DNA from: Zonotrichia leucophrys gambelii
Lineage: Eukaryota > Chordata > Aves > Passeriformes > Passerellidae
DNA length: 64,000 nucleotides
Direction: 5' to 3'
Assembly (NCBI RefSeq): GCF_028769735.1
Contig: NC_088172.1
Span: forward strand, 68,286,631-68,350,630
A program made the position numbers and the translations under genes. Below are positions 12,187 through 26,703 of the stretch, one piece after another. Below the pieces are notes generated by a model. The model made no database searches, was not told the DNA's origin, and worked only from the letters and a program-made list of their open reading frames with translations. How positions within the stretch are numbered: position 1 is the stretch's first letter; each line of letters begins with the position of its first letter.

Positions 12187-15100
12187 CTTGTTCTGGATCT
12201 GCAGTACTGTCCAGGGGTATTTTAGGCAGGGCAGAAAGTACAAGGATCACTGGCTGCAGCACAAGACAGCCTGAAACAGGATGATGTGGGTTCTGCCCCA
12301 CCATGAATGCTCTGACATAGAAAGGAAAGCACTACCAAGAAATTAAAATAAAATGCAGAAATGGTTTCAGAGTTTTTGGAAACCTCACAGGTACTGCATC
12401 ATTTTAAAAACACAGACACTCTCCAACCATTTCACACAGGCAGCAGAGTGCTTTTTGTGAAGGCAGGAGAACCAGAGGGAGAAGGAAGAGTCACAATCAA
12501 AAATTAAAGTGGTCAGGTTAGATATCCAGACAGAGCTGTTTAAAATGCCAGCTATGGCTTGATGGCGTTAGTTTTTAAAACACTCCTTTTAGGATTTATT
12601 ACTATTAAAATCTCTGAAAGAAGAGACAGAGATGAGACCAATTTCAGTTTTAATTTCAGTGGTGCACAGAAAGCCGGCAGTGACTACATCTGACCTCTTG
12701 GAGAGCACAAGGAAATGGTCTCCCCAGTAATGTGTGCTTTAGACTCTCATCTACCATTTCAGCTGCAGAACATCAGTTAGAATGGATTGCTGTCCTGACA
12801 AAGGGTATATCAGTTCCATAGAAAATTATTAAGTATCTGTTTTTTCTTCAGTATACCTGATTTTCCAGATAGAGAAGAGAGTATTTTCTATATAAGTGAA
12901 TATTTTCTATACTCCTGATTTAGGAAACTATCTGAGTGTTTTCTCAAATAACGGGTGGATTTGAAGCACTCATTGAAGGACTATTCATAGACAGGGATCC
13001 TGTTTCTGAAAAAGAAATGGAAGATGAAAGGGAGACCAAAACTATTTTGTGGATAAGGTTTAATGCAGAGTGATCAGCCAAAATGAGGGGAATCACTTCC
13101 ATTTTTAACTGATGCACCAGCACAATTTGGGCTTCAGGCTTAATGAAAACTAAACAAATGCTTCTCTACTTGAAAGCAGAGTGACACAGGAAAAACCCTT
13201 AGGAAGAAAAATTCCAATTAAAAAATATCTAGGAAAGATCAAATAAATACTGATGGTTTAACTGACACCTGTAGCTCTCTCTCTAGTTACAAGGAAAAAA
13301 GGGTTACGTGAGCAGGGGCTTGCTCCCAGAGGGAGAAAAAGTGGCATTTGACAGGTGCAAGATGCCAATAAATGATGGGATATGTGGAACAGAAGGGGTC
13401 ATCTATTTCATTGAAAACTGTCAAGGTTCAGTCTGCAGAAGATCAGAAAGAGATACTTAAGATAAAAGTTAAAGATGAAAATGCTTCTTTTTTTTTTTTT
13501 TCCTTTTTTTCTCAGGAGGAGGATAAGAAGGAGGAGGAATCAGTCAGAAAAGTAACTGAGTTGGAATGTAAATCAAAATCTGCATTTCAGTGCTATAAAA
13601 GTATGGTGGGACATTCTATCTTCACGTTAATCATGTAAATTAGTTCAAGGCTGAATTCTGCTCTTACAGCCAGAAATGTCTATAATATAATATCACACAT
13701 GTTCTGAACACCGTTGGTTGTATAGTATGCTGGAATTGTCTGAATAGACCAACTTTCTTGTGCTTAAATTTTACCATCTCTTCCACAGAGGAGGAAGAAA
13801 TAGCCATCAGCCAGTCAATGTATGAAAAACTGATAGCAACAGCAGCACAACACTCGAACCTGATGCACAGGTGCCCAACAATCAGTGCAGCTGAGCACAG
13901 TGTTAAGAGCCCTGGCCAGGAGGGAAGTTGCCCTCTCTTCACCCTTGCACTTGGTTTGAGTCTGGTTTCTCCTTGTGCTTCTGCTGTTCAAGTGAAGCCT
14001 TGTGATGGTATAAGCAGAAATACTTCATTGTCTCTTTTGCCGTAGGCAAGTGTGGCTGAGTGCAAGTGTATTCCCATTAAGTCATGGGCATTAACTGTGT
14101 ATTACAAGTAGGGAACTAGGAAACTGCTACACAGTCTCCAAATTGCTTTATTTCTTTCCTCCCATCCTCCCCTTAGTAGGAATGGATTAAACGTGCAAAC
14201 TCTTTGCTTTTTCCCTTCTAAAAAGGGGAGGAAACGGCAGCTTGAAGCTGAGAGCAAGACTTCCCCATAATATAAAACAGTGCACTGCCCCTGATGTGAA
14301 AGGAGCTACACTAATTTACATCCACAAAGACTGTGGCTCTCTAGCATACTGAGTATCCACTGCTAGTGCTGCACCAGGTATTCAGCTGAGGTATACAACT
14401 GCCCACTGCTGACAGTACTGTGGGAAATTGGCTCTCAAATACAAAATAGAAGCAGGCATAGAAATGCCTTGTCTTTCATTATGTAGCTCTCACAGTGAAG
14501 ACAAAACCAACATTCAATGTCAACAGGATCAGAATATGGTCCTCAGAGAATATTTCATATTGTTATATGCTTTCATGACTCAAACAAAATTTCCTTCCTG
14601 GGTAACAGCCCTGGTTTATGATAGGAAATAAGTGCTCTGTCACACCCTGATAATTAGTACATCACAGACAGAATGTAAAACCAGGCAGTAAAATGGGATT
14701 AAGTTTCTGGCAGAACTTTGAGCCACATATAAACCATAAACAAGAAGACACAGACAAGACATGGTTGTACTCCTTTTCAGAGAGGCTGGTAATAGAAAGG
14801 TCATCGCCTCAGGATAAAAGGGAATACTGAAAATGAGCTCATGCTGCAAAGCAGCTACAATGCTATTGCCCTGCTTCATATTCACTCAGGAAAAATCTCA
14901 GCACAAGCAACTTTGGCTGTGTGCCCTTCTTAGCATATAAGGAACTTCTTAAACACACTGGGAGCTGAAGGGATCACAGCGAGGTAGCTATCACTGACCA
15001 TATGTGATGGAGATGGAGAAGGAAAATCTGCTGTGAAATGCTGTGAAATGTGGTGGGGTTTTAATGACCTCTTTGACAGAGATTATCATTTCAGTGTTCT

Positions 15101-18100
15101 GAAAAGATAAATGCAATTTATTAAGCACTGTTCTGAGAAAGAGAAAGGAGGGAAGAGAGGACATACAGCACGAACAACACCATGCAGGCAAAAATGAAGA
15201 CCCTAAATAGCAGTGAAGAAATGGAGACCCAGGTTTCCACCCACTGCAGCAGAAAACACATTTCTCACACTCCACATCTATGAATCATTATCTAGCAAGA
15301 AATAACAAAACTTTAAAAGTATAAGTTAAAAAACAATTTAAGGACTCCAGATAGATTCATTAAACCAAATTGAGACTCATATATTCAGGAGGAGAAGAAC
15401 ATGCAGGTCTTTTCAAAGACTTTTTTTTTAAAAATGCCATGGGAATGAATTACTCAGTAACAGGAGTTGAAACCCACTACAAACTGCTAATTTGAGTGCA
15501 GATCCAAAATGTGCAGAAGGCCAGGGAAAATCCAGATTAAATGGATGTGTGGTTTCCATCCCTTTCTGGTGAGCAGGTGCCCTCACCCCAAAAAAGCAGT
15601 GGGTAAACAGAGAAGCGATGAGGCTCTTGGCCCTGCCAAGGACTCTGCTGTGACCATTCACCCACACAACAGCTGGAGGAAAGTTTGTTTGCCAATAGGG
15701 TCCAGGAGAAAGTTTACTGCAAAAGTGCAATGGGAGCAATGCACCAGACTGCACTTGGCCATACACAGCTTCAGTGCCACGCTGCATTCCCCCAGTGGTG
15801 GCTCCAATCCACAAGTTATTGCTAATATTAACTTTTTAGCTGAGTTTCCTAAGGAAATGAGGCTTAGGCAATCATTTTTTCTGGCTGGTTTCTCCAATAA
15901 TTTTGAGCCTACTGGCTGATGTCAGCCAAGTGGAATAGACGGACAGACATTATGTTGTTATAAATTTTACAGAAACAGATGTCTGGGGAGGAGAAATTTA
16001 TTCCCTACTAAAGGAAAGGCTGCAGCATGAGATCATCATTTAGGTGTCAGAGGATCCACACAGAAGAGGTCCTCCTTTGGACAGAAAAGCTCTTCTGTAG
16101 ATGCTTATGATACCAAAAATTCAGAAAGCACTGCCACTTTTAGAGACATCAGGCTCATTTGGCCCAGGTGGAAGCCTGCAGGAGACCTGGCTTTGTGGGT
16201 TCCAAAGCCTGCAGAAGCACTTGTGCCCCATCTAAGCACTGATTCATGCTGACTCACACTGGACATTTCCCATATGACGCTGTATCCTACGGCATTTCCT
16301 GTTCTCAGAAACCCTCCTCGCAAGAAGCCAAACACAAAGGATTTCCTTCAGATTTCTGAGACTACCTTTCTTACTTACTAAAAGTTGGTTGATCATCCTC
16401 ATACTTTTCAGCCCACTTTTCATCTTTTTTGATGCCAGTCAATAGTTGCAACACATATTCAATAACACGGATACCATCAGCAACATCTCTGTAACATTCC
16501 CTTTGAATTCATTATCTACTTAGAATAAGCATGAAAACGACCCACATCTGCTACATTAAATGGATAGTGCACACCTCTGTGTATTTCCCGTGTATGTAAT
16601 CCATTGCTACACCTACATCAGTATCCAAACCTCAATACTAAAAAAGGCAGACATGAGTATCTGTACTGGGTGGTGCCACAATACATCTGGTGGATTTCTT
16701 TGAGCTCACTTACATTTTCTCTCCTGAAGAGTTAAAATCCAACACGTGAGGGCAGACTTACAACATCAGTTTAGCAGCCCCCTTTTTCAAGAAAGTTTAT
16801 GTTCCATTTAAACAAAACAAAACAAAAAAGAGAGAGAAACAAAACCTCATCAACATCTTGACTAGCTCCTATTGAAAAATACATCTCTTTGAGAAATCCA
16901 GGACATTCCTCTTTGCATTAATTGACACCTTATTAGTGGAATGAATGTTGCCAGTCTTTTCTCAAGCTGCTTGGAGGTGAAGAGACTCTTTCTTTCCCTT
17001 TACCAAAAACAACAACAAAACATCCCAAGAGAGAAGAAAAGAGAAAAAAGGAAAGGGAGCTGCTGAGAGCCAGGCTACTTATTCATCTTTGAACACTGGT
17101 TTCCATGGGAATAAGTTTGGTTCTTTGTGGAGGCTGAACAACCCCATGCAGTCTAATGCTTCCAACATTACATTTGTGTGGTCAACTTTCCTTTGGCCTC
17201 TCCTTGTCCCCTTCCTCCTCATTCCTGCTCAGCAACAAGACTGGTGTGACAAAAATGAAGAAATCATTCAATAAATTGGCTGAATTGGGTTTGAATGAAA
17301 GCCTGCTGAAGCCATTCTACTGCCACCAGTAAAACTTGGATGAAGCCCTCACAGCTTAAAGCACAGTGGCTTCCAGTCAGCCTGTCAAAACTATTACTCA
17401 GCCTTTGTCTGCCTCAACTTTTCCATTTTGATGGTTTCTGTCTCAGTTTTTATCATTATATTTGGGCATTTGTTTATGGAGTTTTTTTGTTTCAGCAGCT
17501 CTTCATTGTTCCTTAGTTTTGACAGATTATGTAGAGCATACAATTCTGGTCATATTAATGTTTAAAAGTGAATGATTACTTGTTGACCAGGAAGGGCACA
17601 GCTCACCAACAACAGCAAAAAGGACTAAATAAACTGAAAAGTGATTTGGGATGAAACATCACTTAAATCATGAAGCATTTTTCAGATGTCAAACTCTTGA
17701 GATAGTCACTCACTTTGCTCTGTTTTAAACCAAGGAGGTGAACAAAAGCAACATGACATTCCTGTGAGAGTGGGAAGCAGATGAAGACTGGGTGATCACA
17801 GTCAGGATGCAGCAGACATTACAGAAAAAACTCACGGACTGTGTATTCTGTTTGATCTGACTACAATAATTCCCTAGTCTTCTTGTAATCTATTTTGACA
17901 TACTTTCTTTTTAAAAGAAACTGTTTATAAATACATTACTCAGAGGCTGCCATGCAATACATTTTCATACATTAATCCTCATCATTTTGCTGTCATGATT
18001 TTTTTCTATTAAAGGAATAAAGGAAAAGCATGTTATTGCAAATCACTAATAAAATATTTAGCACTTCCTATTGCTCCACTTTAAAAACTTCTCCTTCTTA

Positions 18101-19187
18101 AAAGCTTCTAGAGTCCAAAGTTTTTTTGAAAAAATGAACAAAAGAAAAATATATTAGAAATTCATGAAAGCCATTCACACATAGAATGCCAGGACTACGG
18201 GAGTTTTCTATTGTGAGGATATTTCTTCCTTACAAAAGATTTTGTATTTTCAGATTTTGAAATTTTCTTTGCAAGACAGAGATGCTGATGGGTTTTCAAT
18301 TCTTAAATCCAAGATTATGTCTAATTGCCTAATTTACTTTACCTACCCCTTAGAAAACTTAGCTGAAACTGCTGCATTTTATATAGCAAATCAGGATGAA
18401 TGTAGCTATTGAAGCACACAGAAATTGATCAATCATTTGATTGTCAATTCACACATCAGTGAATGACAGGTAGAACCATTTTAGTCTTATCATTTCTGTA
18501 AGGATGTTAGCAATTCAGGCCAATGGAGATCCACTGTGATAATGGAAGTAATAAAGAAAGCTGGAGCTTAATCCATGCACTAGCATTTATGGCAGTACAT
18601 CTTCTCCCTTTATTCACAGTCAGATTAAATACGACAGCTGTTAGAAACCCACAAAAATAAAGCTGCCAAAAAACTACCTTCTGTGGATCCAGATTTTAAT
18701 GGTACATGTGCATTTATTTTTTTCTCTCTTTTTTCAACACAGCTGAGGCCTTCTCACACCTTTCTACTGCATTTCAGTCTAGGGCAGAAAAAAAGCAACT
18801 GTGTGAGACATGTATGCTTAACATGTAGATATATGTTTCAGGAAATCAAATACACCAGGTTATTTCTCCAAACAAAAGGGAAATGCAAAGCTAATGTTCA
18901 GAATTTGTCAAGTCTTCCCTAAACCACTGCACACACCCACTAAAAAAGGAGGAGTGCACAGCATCATTGAAGCAAACTATCAAATGTCAGGACAGCCAGT
19001 TTACCCAAACTGAGTAAGTTTAAGCAAAATATGAAAAAATAGTCCAGCTTTAAAGAGAAGTCCAACTTTTCACTCTGAAGTACATCTGGCATGGAAATCT
19101 TTGTTGACATGTATCCTTTAAAGCAGGGAGAAGACCCAATTTTCATCAAATTATACTTCTAAGACAAAGCAAATTGACACCTTTGAG
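12187..19187. other. Unique-looking non-coding DNA
   Basis: No gene or transposon is recognised. A T14 run lies at 13,488-13,501, followed by CC and a further T7. A perfect 10-bp tandem duplication (CTGTGAAATG) lies at 15,031-15,050. A 33-base all-purine stretch lies at 17,027-17,059. Overlapping frames of 128 codons (minus, 15,428-15,814) and 136 codons (plus, 15,509-15,919) use the same bases on opposite strands and match nothing known, which argues that both are chance. Confidence 0.55.
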
Positions 19188-19301
19188 ACATTTTAGCATA
19201 AATAACTAACATTTTAGCATTATAACTAAAATGTTAGCTAAAACATTTTTGCTAAAATAACTAAAATTTTTGCTAAAATACTAAAATAAATAACTAAAAT
19301 G
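19188..19301. repeat. AT-rich internally repetitive patch built on CTAAAAT
   Basis: A 12-bp direct repeat ACATTTTAGCAT occurs at 19,188-19,199 and 19,209-19,220. It is followed by the inverted pair AACATTTTAG (19,208-19,217) and CTAAAATGTT (19,226-19,235), and by further degenerate copies of GCTAAAATA and ACTAAAAT up to 19,301. The mix of direct and inverted copies suggests slippage with local inversion (template switching). It does not look like a regular minisatellite. Confidence 0.75.
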
Positions 19302-22300
19302 CAGAGAATAACCACAAATTTAAAAGGCAATTAACACTTCTGTTATTCCTTGTCCTTCAACATATAACAATCCAAACCTGAGAATCATGAACATTTTGCA
19401 AAGAGAGGCATCAAAGCATGAGTTTCAGTTCACCATAGACTGGTAAACTATAACAGGAGTTAATATGGTCTGGTATGGGAAAGTTATAAAAACTAACTCA
19501 AACCCACGACCTTCAGAACATGAATTTTGATGAGAAGCCATCATTGGAGACTGAAACAAAGTTAGAAGTCTAATAGAGAACATTTATTGAATTTTTTTTG
19601 TAGGGCTATTAAGTTATCAGGAAAATATGTGTATAGCAAATATCAGATCTCTAGCAAAGCAAAACTGTTTTAGTCAGAGTTTCAGTACTTTCCAGAAATT
19701 TTCAATTCAGAAAAAAATTTAAAAATAGCTGCTCAGCACAACTGGAGCCAGAAGACAACATGTGCCTGTGCCCTGCTTCCAACACAGACTTCCCAACAGA
19801 GAAGTTCCTACAGAAAATCATGTGGTGATGGGAGCCTCTTACAAGGGATGTTACAAGGAGATAGGACCTTGACTTCCTAAAACAGCCTGGATGGAAGGAG
19901 GAGCAGGTGAGTGTTCCTGAATTTAGACAGAGGCTACCTTTACAAAAAGATCAAAGAGGAGTTGGATATGGTGATACTTGTTCTTGGACTGCTGCTTAGC
20001 AATGTGAGGGTTGGGGTGCGGCCCCTGAACAGGAGACTTCCATGTGGCCCCTTATTCTGTTGCATTGGACACAAACTACAAGAATCATTGGAGAGAAAAA
20101 AAAAATACATGATTACGCCTGTATTTCTACAGCCTTGTTATCAGGGCATTTACCTGAAAGACTGAGTTCCTAGGGTCTAATCCATGGCTGAATGACAACT
20201 CAGGGTAAGACCTGTCATTGTTTCACCATGGCAAAAGTGCCCTTTTGCAGTGAATAAGTAGGACTATCCATCAATGAGCTTGTTAACCTTTTTTTTCCCC
20301 TGTTTTTATAAATAATTCCAGTTTCTAATGTGTCATGTAGAAGTCATAAATTGGGAAGGACAGAATCTCACACTCATTTTACAAAAGGACAAACACTATC
20401 TCCAAGGATGTAAAATACTGGAGAAACTCTGTAATTGGAAGCTTCTACTGCCTGTGCAAATTTATGTCACAGAGGAAAAAGATTTGGACTCTCTACAAGT
20501 TAGAGTTAAAATTTTAATACTTAGGGTTTTTACTTTGATGATAGTGTCTTGATTCATCATATTTTCTCTCTGCAAATACCTTGTAAGCTAGAAATTTCTG
20601 CAAGCCTGTCAACTTTCTGAAATAATTTTTTTCTTAATCTTATTGATTTGTTTTCCGGAAGTATTTTCCCTTCTTCCTAATGTTTTATTTATCTAACAGT
20701 GTTCACATTTTTATCCCTGGAAACCTTTTCATTTGCTTTTTGTTGCTGGTTTTTTGGGTTTTTTTTTTCCTTTTGTGTTTTTCTGCAGAAAAGCAGCTTG
20801 CATTTCAATGGCAATACTTTATACAGCTGAACATCCCAAAGTGCTTTGCATTTAGTTACACCTATAGCAAAGAGACTGTAAGACAAAGGTGGCCTTTGGG
20901 ATCTCCAGAAAAGGAAAGGAAGGCAAGTCTTTCATCATCAGACCATCGTGCACTCACTTGTGGCACTCTTCTAGCAAATGAGCACCACTGCAGATTTGAT
21001 ATGTGAGGTACAGGAGACAACTGTAAGGAAACAAAAAAAGGAATGGAAAAACCCCATATTTCTTGGTTTTCCAAATTAAGAAAAGGTACCACGTAGCACC
21101 TGGAATTTAGTGTCTTATACTAATTCCCATGAAGAAATGTAGCGTATTTCTTTATACACAAAGTAATAGAGAAAAAGGCATGTAATAAAAAGCTTACATA
21201 GATACCTTGTATTTATTTTGTTCAAATTATAGCATGTGCTGTTCTATTTCCCTCTTCATCCTTTTGTTTGTGTTATTTTCTTCTGTGGCAGTTTGCAGAA
21301 TGTTTTGCTGCTCATTAAATGATGAACAAGAAAACAATCCATAAAAAATATATTTGGAAATGAAACTCTAGTTGTAATACTAAAATTGTGTCATTTTAGT
21401 CTCATATCTCTTTCTTACAGAAAAAAAGTTAATGAGGAATGCAACTAAGATGCATTATTTTTTATGACTGCTTCAGAAATTTTCAGTGGTCAAGAAGTCA
21501 GCAAGAGATATCTTTGATCATATGATAGTTTGGGCAATCAGTTGTTCAATAATTTAAAGAAATTATTTTAATTTCTCATCCAGGGACATTCAACAGTCTA
21601 GAATGTGTCAGTCAATTTACATTAGTCATGTAATGTAATAGCTTTCATGTCCTTAGTCAGTTTTTTTAAGTTATTTTTTGAAATAATTGAAGAAGAGAAA
21701 AAATTAATCTGAAACTGTTTAGTAAATACAAGTAATATTCATGAATTTGTCACAGGCTGGCAATGTGGGATTATAATATTCATTTCACAGATAGCAAAGT
21801 CCTGGCTAAGTGTTCTGGTTAATTTTCTTGGACAAATTGATATAGAAATTATACAACAATGCCTATATTAAAATCCCAGTCCAGTGCTTTATCTATCACA
21901 TTACTGTTTCTCAATGGTGGATTGCAAATGTTCTTGATTGTTACATCTGACTAAATGAAATAAAATCTAGTTTCTCCATTCCATTATGTCTAAAGGTCAC
22001 ATATTGCTAGTAACTATTCAAAACACACATTCACACCAAAAACTACTACTAACATCCTTAGCCATGAGTTTTGGTTTGATTTGGTTTTTTTTTTTTTTCT
22101 GACTTTTAAATAAAACGAAGGAGGCAGGATCACAAAATTGCTTTTACTGAGACTGAATGTTGCTATATTGAACAGAAAACAAAACAGTTCATTGGGACTA
22201 CTGCTCCTTCCCAAATATTTTGTCTTGTTGGAGAGGCTGAGAAACACAAGTTCCTTTCACAGAAGCTCTATACCAAAAACCCCAAAATATCCAACCCACA

Positions 22301-25300
22301 GTATCCCCCAGCTGCACTACAACTGCACGTACACACAGCATTACCACTCTGTGCAGTGATGCACAGTCCTGAGTAGCTGGACTATATGTTGACCATGACC
22401 AGTTTCTATGCATTTCTCCACGCCTCAATACTTCTCCCAAACATTTTGTGAGCCTCTGAAAGCTGACCAAACAAAAGAGAGCAGGCAAATTGTTACAAAA
22501 ACAGTAAAGGCTATTTTCAAGCTAAAAAGAAACAGTAAAATGGGTTTTCAAATTCACAGCTGAGCTCAAGTCTGTTCACTATTTTTAGTATCACTCTCTA
22601 TTGTTAGTGTTTTGTTTCTTTTTAATATGACAGTCTTTTCACCCACAATCCATTCTCAGGCCCAATCTGCGATGACCTATGCAACAGCTTTGCAAATGGG
22701 CTTCATTGCAGTTGATGTCTTCCACCCTTACAGCAACTTGCTCACATTGCACTAAGACAGTAAGAAGAAAAGTGTCTATAAGCGCAGGAGAGTAGAATTA
22801 CTTCATATCCCTCTCACTTTCAAAAAGTTACAGTTTTGACACAAAATATCGTCCAAGAAATCAAACATTGCTTCATGGGATAACATGGTTTTAATCATAC
22901 CCCACAGTGCAACACCAAGGCAGGTGTATGTAAGCCAACATCCTCACAAGTGGTGAGTCCTTTGAAGTCCCTGACTTCTCTCAGTGAGTGGATACACTGA
23001 ACAAATTTACACTGAACAAAATGTAGAAGTGGTTAGGGGACTCAGGAAAATTATACGCTCTCAATTTTAAAGCTGAACTTGGGCATGGTTTTACATTCAG
23101 TGTGAATGGTATCCCACCATCAAGGACCATTTCTCAAGGCTGTTTTTCATCTTAGGACACCTGTAAACCTAAACTAAACCAATCCTCCACTCAGGTCTTG
23201 TAACTGCAAACTTCCAGGGCAGCAGGAGCCCTGTAGTCAATGCCCTGGAGCTGGGAGCAAGGATCTTGGCACAGCAGCTTGGGACCATCTCGGAGCAGGA
23301 AAGGCCAACTACAAACCTCTACTCACACCAGTGGGTGGCCAGCTGGACATTTACCTGGTACTTTGGTCCCACCATCCCAACGAAGAGAGATTCTTCCTTT
23401 CCCATTTCCACCCTTCTCCGTGGCATCTCTCTGCCAATTTCATGCAAGTACATTCTCTCTCTCTGACTTGTGGTCCATAGACACAAATTCAACATTTGCA
23501 GTTTTTTATTAGTTTGACCCCACTGTTTCCTCTTCTGGTAACTGTAATTTCCTCCATTCTTTCAACTTAAACTATAATTTCTGCATAAGTTCAAGCTCAG
23601 TTTATAGCTGCTCTTTTCTTCTAGTTATTTTTCCTGCCTACTCTCCAGTGATGAGTCACACGTATATATTTGCCCCCCATGTACAAACACTATTCAAAAA
23701 GAGTTATCCAATTTCTTTTATCTCTATTTTTTTTCTGATCAAGGTGCAGAGCCAAAATATTACATTTAACAGATAAAACAATATTTTACTGAGCTTTTAC
23801 TTATACAGTGGAAGTTACTGCAAAAAAAAAATTGCTTGCTAAATGAATGCAAGACTGAGTTTTTCTGGCTTACTCTAGTATAAGGAAGCTGCAATGAAGA
23901 GAAGAAAGATTATATATTCCAAATCATCTTAGCTACCCTCTTTATCATTATTATTGCCTCCATTTTCTACTGCATTTTAGAGTATATTCTAAATGGAATA
24001 TTAATATTAATTTCTTTCTTCTTCATGAGAGTTCAGATAATTTGAGATAATTAAGGGAGAGAGGATAGGAGAATCTATTGTGGGGTTATAAATCTCCAAG
24101 GAATGTGTTAGTTTTGCATTTTAGTTCTGCTGAAAAATGTAAATGCTTCAATTAGTGTAAAAATCAGAGGCTGCCTCACTCATTAACAATGAGGCCTCTA
24201 ACCTCTCACCTTGCCCGTATGTGAATCAGAGGATTCTGAAATGGAAAAGTTGGCCCATTTTCCTAGATACAGAAACTGCCCTTTAAAAAAGTAACCAGAA
24301 AATATCCCCCTCAGTGTCCTGGCCTTAAAGAGCTAATTCATTTGCAGGAAAGGCCTATCTGGAGAAGTCAGTGTCCTGTTGCATATGATGGGGAATCTGT
24401 GTGCTTGTGGATAGCATTAGAGCAGACTTGAAATGAAGATAACAGGGCTGGGCATCTGCAGCACTGGGATGAATCTCCTCAATCTAAATATTCCATGTTT
24501 CATAACAAACCTGTCAATAAGGGATGTGAGGGCAGTTTTGCTGCTGCGCTGTGCTATCCTACAGCTAACACAGCCTGAAACCTCCTAAAGGCTGATTGAA
24601 ATCGATTCATACGCAGGTGGAATGCTACAGATCTCTCTTCTCAGCCTTTATAAAGGGAGATTTAGTGGGAGACTTTTTATTTATTGAGAGATTCGTATTA
24701 TACCAAGTTCAATATTCCTCCAGTCCACAGTTACCCAGAAAGATACACTTAAACAAATGCCTGATGTATTCAGTGTGTATGGAACAAAATAAATCAGAGG
24801 GAAAGAATATAGCTACTACCACACACATCCATTCTGCACACATTTATTTCTAAGCTAGTGGCTGGGAGGCGAGGAGGAAAGCAATGCCTGGACTGATGAT
24901 TACATTTCCTAAGTGAATAAAGCCTACATGTGCAAAACAGTAATGCAAAATTACCTGCTCCCTTTGCATAAAAAAACTTCATCTGCAATGATTTGATTAA
25001 TTGAAGGATTAGCCTTTTGCTACAATTTTGACCTGAGGTTCTTCTGCTAATTTTCCTAGAGGATCTTCTAAGCAGTATGGCACAAGTAATATAGCACTGC
25101 AGGACTCTGGTATATTTTCAAGACTATCAGCACTACTCACAACTTCTAATCCTTAATTTCTCTCATGCATTAGTCCATTAACATTTTCTGAGATTTGAAT
25201 CTTTTTTTAATATATGAACTCCTTCAGACAGGGCCCGGTTTTCCAAATGCCTTCAAGATGTTGACCCAGTTTGCATAGAGACTGCTTTGTCTGCATGCAC

Positions 25301-25779
25301 AAATTAGTATGGAGAAAGGTCATATTATCTCCTCGTGCCACACCATCTAACCAAAATATTTCTTGATTACTCTTCAAATCCATTCTAAGTGCTGCTACCA
25401 AAAATTACCTTCCTGGTCCATTATTTCCTCTCTCTGGTTGTTCTCAATACTGCCTGAAGTCACTCTATGGTATCTTGCTGAGCCCAGCTCTGTTTCTCCA
25501 ATGATATGAGCTTAAGTCATTCCATCTCCACACCACTACCCTCTTTCCTCATCTCAGATAATTTCCATAACAGTTAAATACTTCAAAATATATTCCTAGA
25601 ACTCTCCTACATTTTTGCCTTTAAATCAATCCCTTGACCCTGATACATGTACCTGAGCTCTCTCCTAATAGCCTTAAAATCTTTTCATCTCAGGATTTCA
25701 AAATACTTTGTGTCATGACAGTAAAGACTATGTAGGTTCTGTTTTAAACGTTCATAGAAAAACCACCACTGAAAAGCAA
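19302..25779. other. Unique-looking AT-rich non-coding DNA
   Basis: No gene is supported. T-rich tracts occur at 20,759-20,771 and 22,084-22,099. A 13-bp direct repeat TACACTGAACAAA occurs at 22,993-23,005 and 23,008-23,020. Between about 24,290 and 24,660 the sequence is complex and repeat-free, and includes ATCGATT at 24,601-24,607, a CUT/onecut-like core. This is weak evidence for a regulatory element. Confidence 0.55.
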
Positions 25780-26337
25780 TGATCACAACATTCTTAGATC
25801 AAATATACTCTTTGGAGCATCAAAGATCAAAAAGCCACCACAACTGGGCTAAACCTCAAGAAATTGAAGTATATGAAAAGGAGGAAAATTGTTTAAAAGG
25901 AAGCTGAAAGAGTTATCTGAGAGAGCAAAATCCTCATTGATAGCACAAGGACTACCAAAGAACATCCTACTAAAAGCAGAGCTCCAGTGCACATTGACTG
26001 TTACGAAAAACTTGAGAAACAATTAAAAAAAGCAGGTGTGATGGAGCAGTGAGCTAAAGATTTGGGAAGTATAAGAGTTTATTAGAATTGAGAAGGCATC
26101 ATTCAAAAGCAGAAGCTGTATCCAAATGAAGAAAATAAAAAGAATCATAAAACCTGGCAGATTAAATGCAAAAAATATAATTAGGCAGGCCAGGGGGGAA
26201 AAAAAGTTTGAAGAACATTTGGCGGGAGCAATCAAACATAGTAGTAAATTCCTCTTCCACAGGAATCATCAACATCAGAGCACAAAGCCTGCCAGGCAGT
26301 CTGTGGAGCTCAGGGTGTAATGCTGCTGCAGAAGAGC
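25780..26337 (+). mobile_element. Old decayed CR1-group LINE, 5' part (endonuclease-RT linker)
   Basis: The plus strand reads like the linker between the endonuclease and reverse transcriptase of CR1-clade LINEs. A basic region runs into residues ARGEKKFEEHLAGAIKHSSK (coding bases about 26,183-26,245), then the continuation KPARQSVE, corresponding to the usual family pattern of a KxKFE(E)xLAxxIKxxSKxF helix followed by RKPAKQ. Stop codons and frameshifts interrupt it on both sides, so it is non-functional. The body resumes at about 26,704 after a younger CR1 insertion. The left boundary is approximate, and the exact family (CR1 proper or an older CR1/L3-like lineage) is not resolved by eye. 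Confidence 0.65.
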
Positions 26338-26703
26338 AGAGTGAATACCTGCACCACTGCGGCCTTCCCACACCTCAAGGGAGCCTACAAGAAAGATGGT
26401 GAGAGACTTTTTGCAAGAGCATGTGATGACAGGACAAGGGGGAATGGCTTCAAACTGAAAGATGTCAGGTTAAGGTTAGACAGTGGAAAAATATTCTTTG
26501 CTGTGAGGGCGGTAAGGCACTGAAGCAGGTTACCCAGAGAAGCTGAGGATGTCCCATTCATGGAAGAGTTCAAGGTCAGGTTGGACGGGGCTCTGGACAT
26601 TCTGCTCTAGTGACACATGTTCCTGCCCATGGCATGTGGGGCTGCAACTAGATGATCTCTAACGTCTAAATCCAAATCTTTCTATGATTATATGTTTCTA
26701 GGA
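26338..26703 (+). mobile_element. CR1 LINE 3' end, inserted into the older LINE
   Basis: This is a clear avian CR1 terminal segment on the plus strand. In order it shows: GGGAGCCTACAAGAAAGATG near 26,380; the stretch with GACAAGGGG..AATGGCTTCAAACTGAAAG; a block ending in TTCTTTGCTGTGAGGGCGGT; GGTTACCCAGAGAAGCTGAG; GTTCAAGGTCAGGTTGGACG; CAACTAGATGATCTCTAAC; and a tail TCTATGATTATATG. It is 5'-truncated, about 365 bases long, and much better preserved than the LINE sequence on either side. It contains no RT or endonuclease sequence. It lacks an obvious target-site duplication, as is common for CR1. Confidence 0.92.

Noticed and set aside
15428..15919. Opposing frames of 128 and 136 codons
   Set aside because: They overlap almost entirely on opposite strands and match nothing known; at most one could be real and neither has support.
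22993..23020. CRISPR-like or regularly spaced repeat
   Set aside because: Only two copies of a 13-bp word at period 15; a simple local duplication in a vertebrate genome.
26126..26523. Plus-strand frames of 64-67 codons as small genes
   Set aside because: They are fragments of the old LINE linker region and of the CR1 3' UTR.
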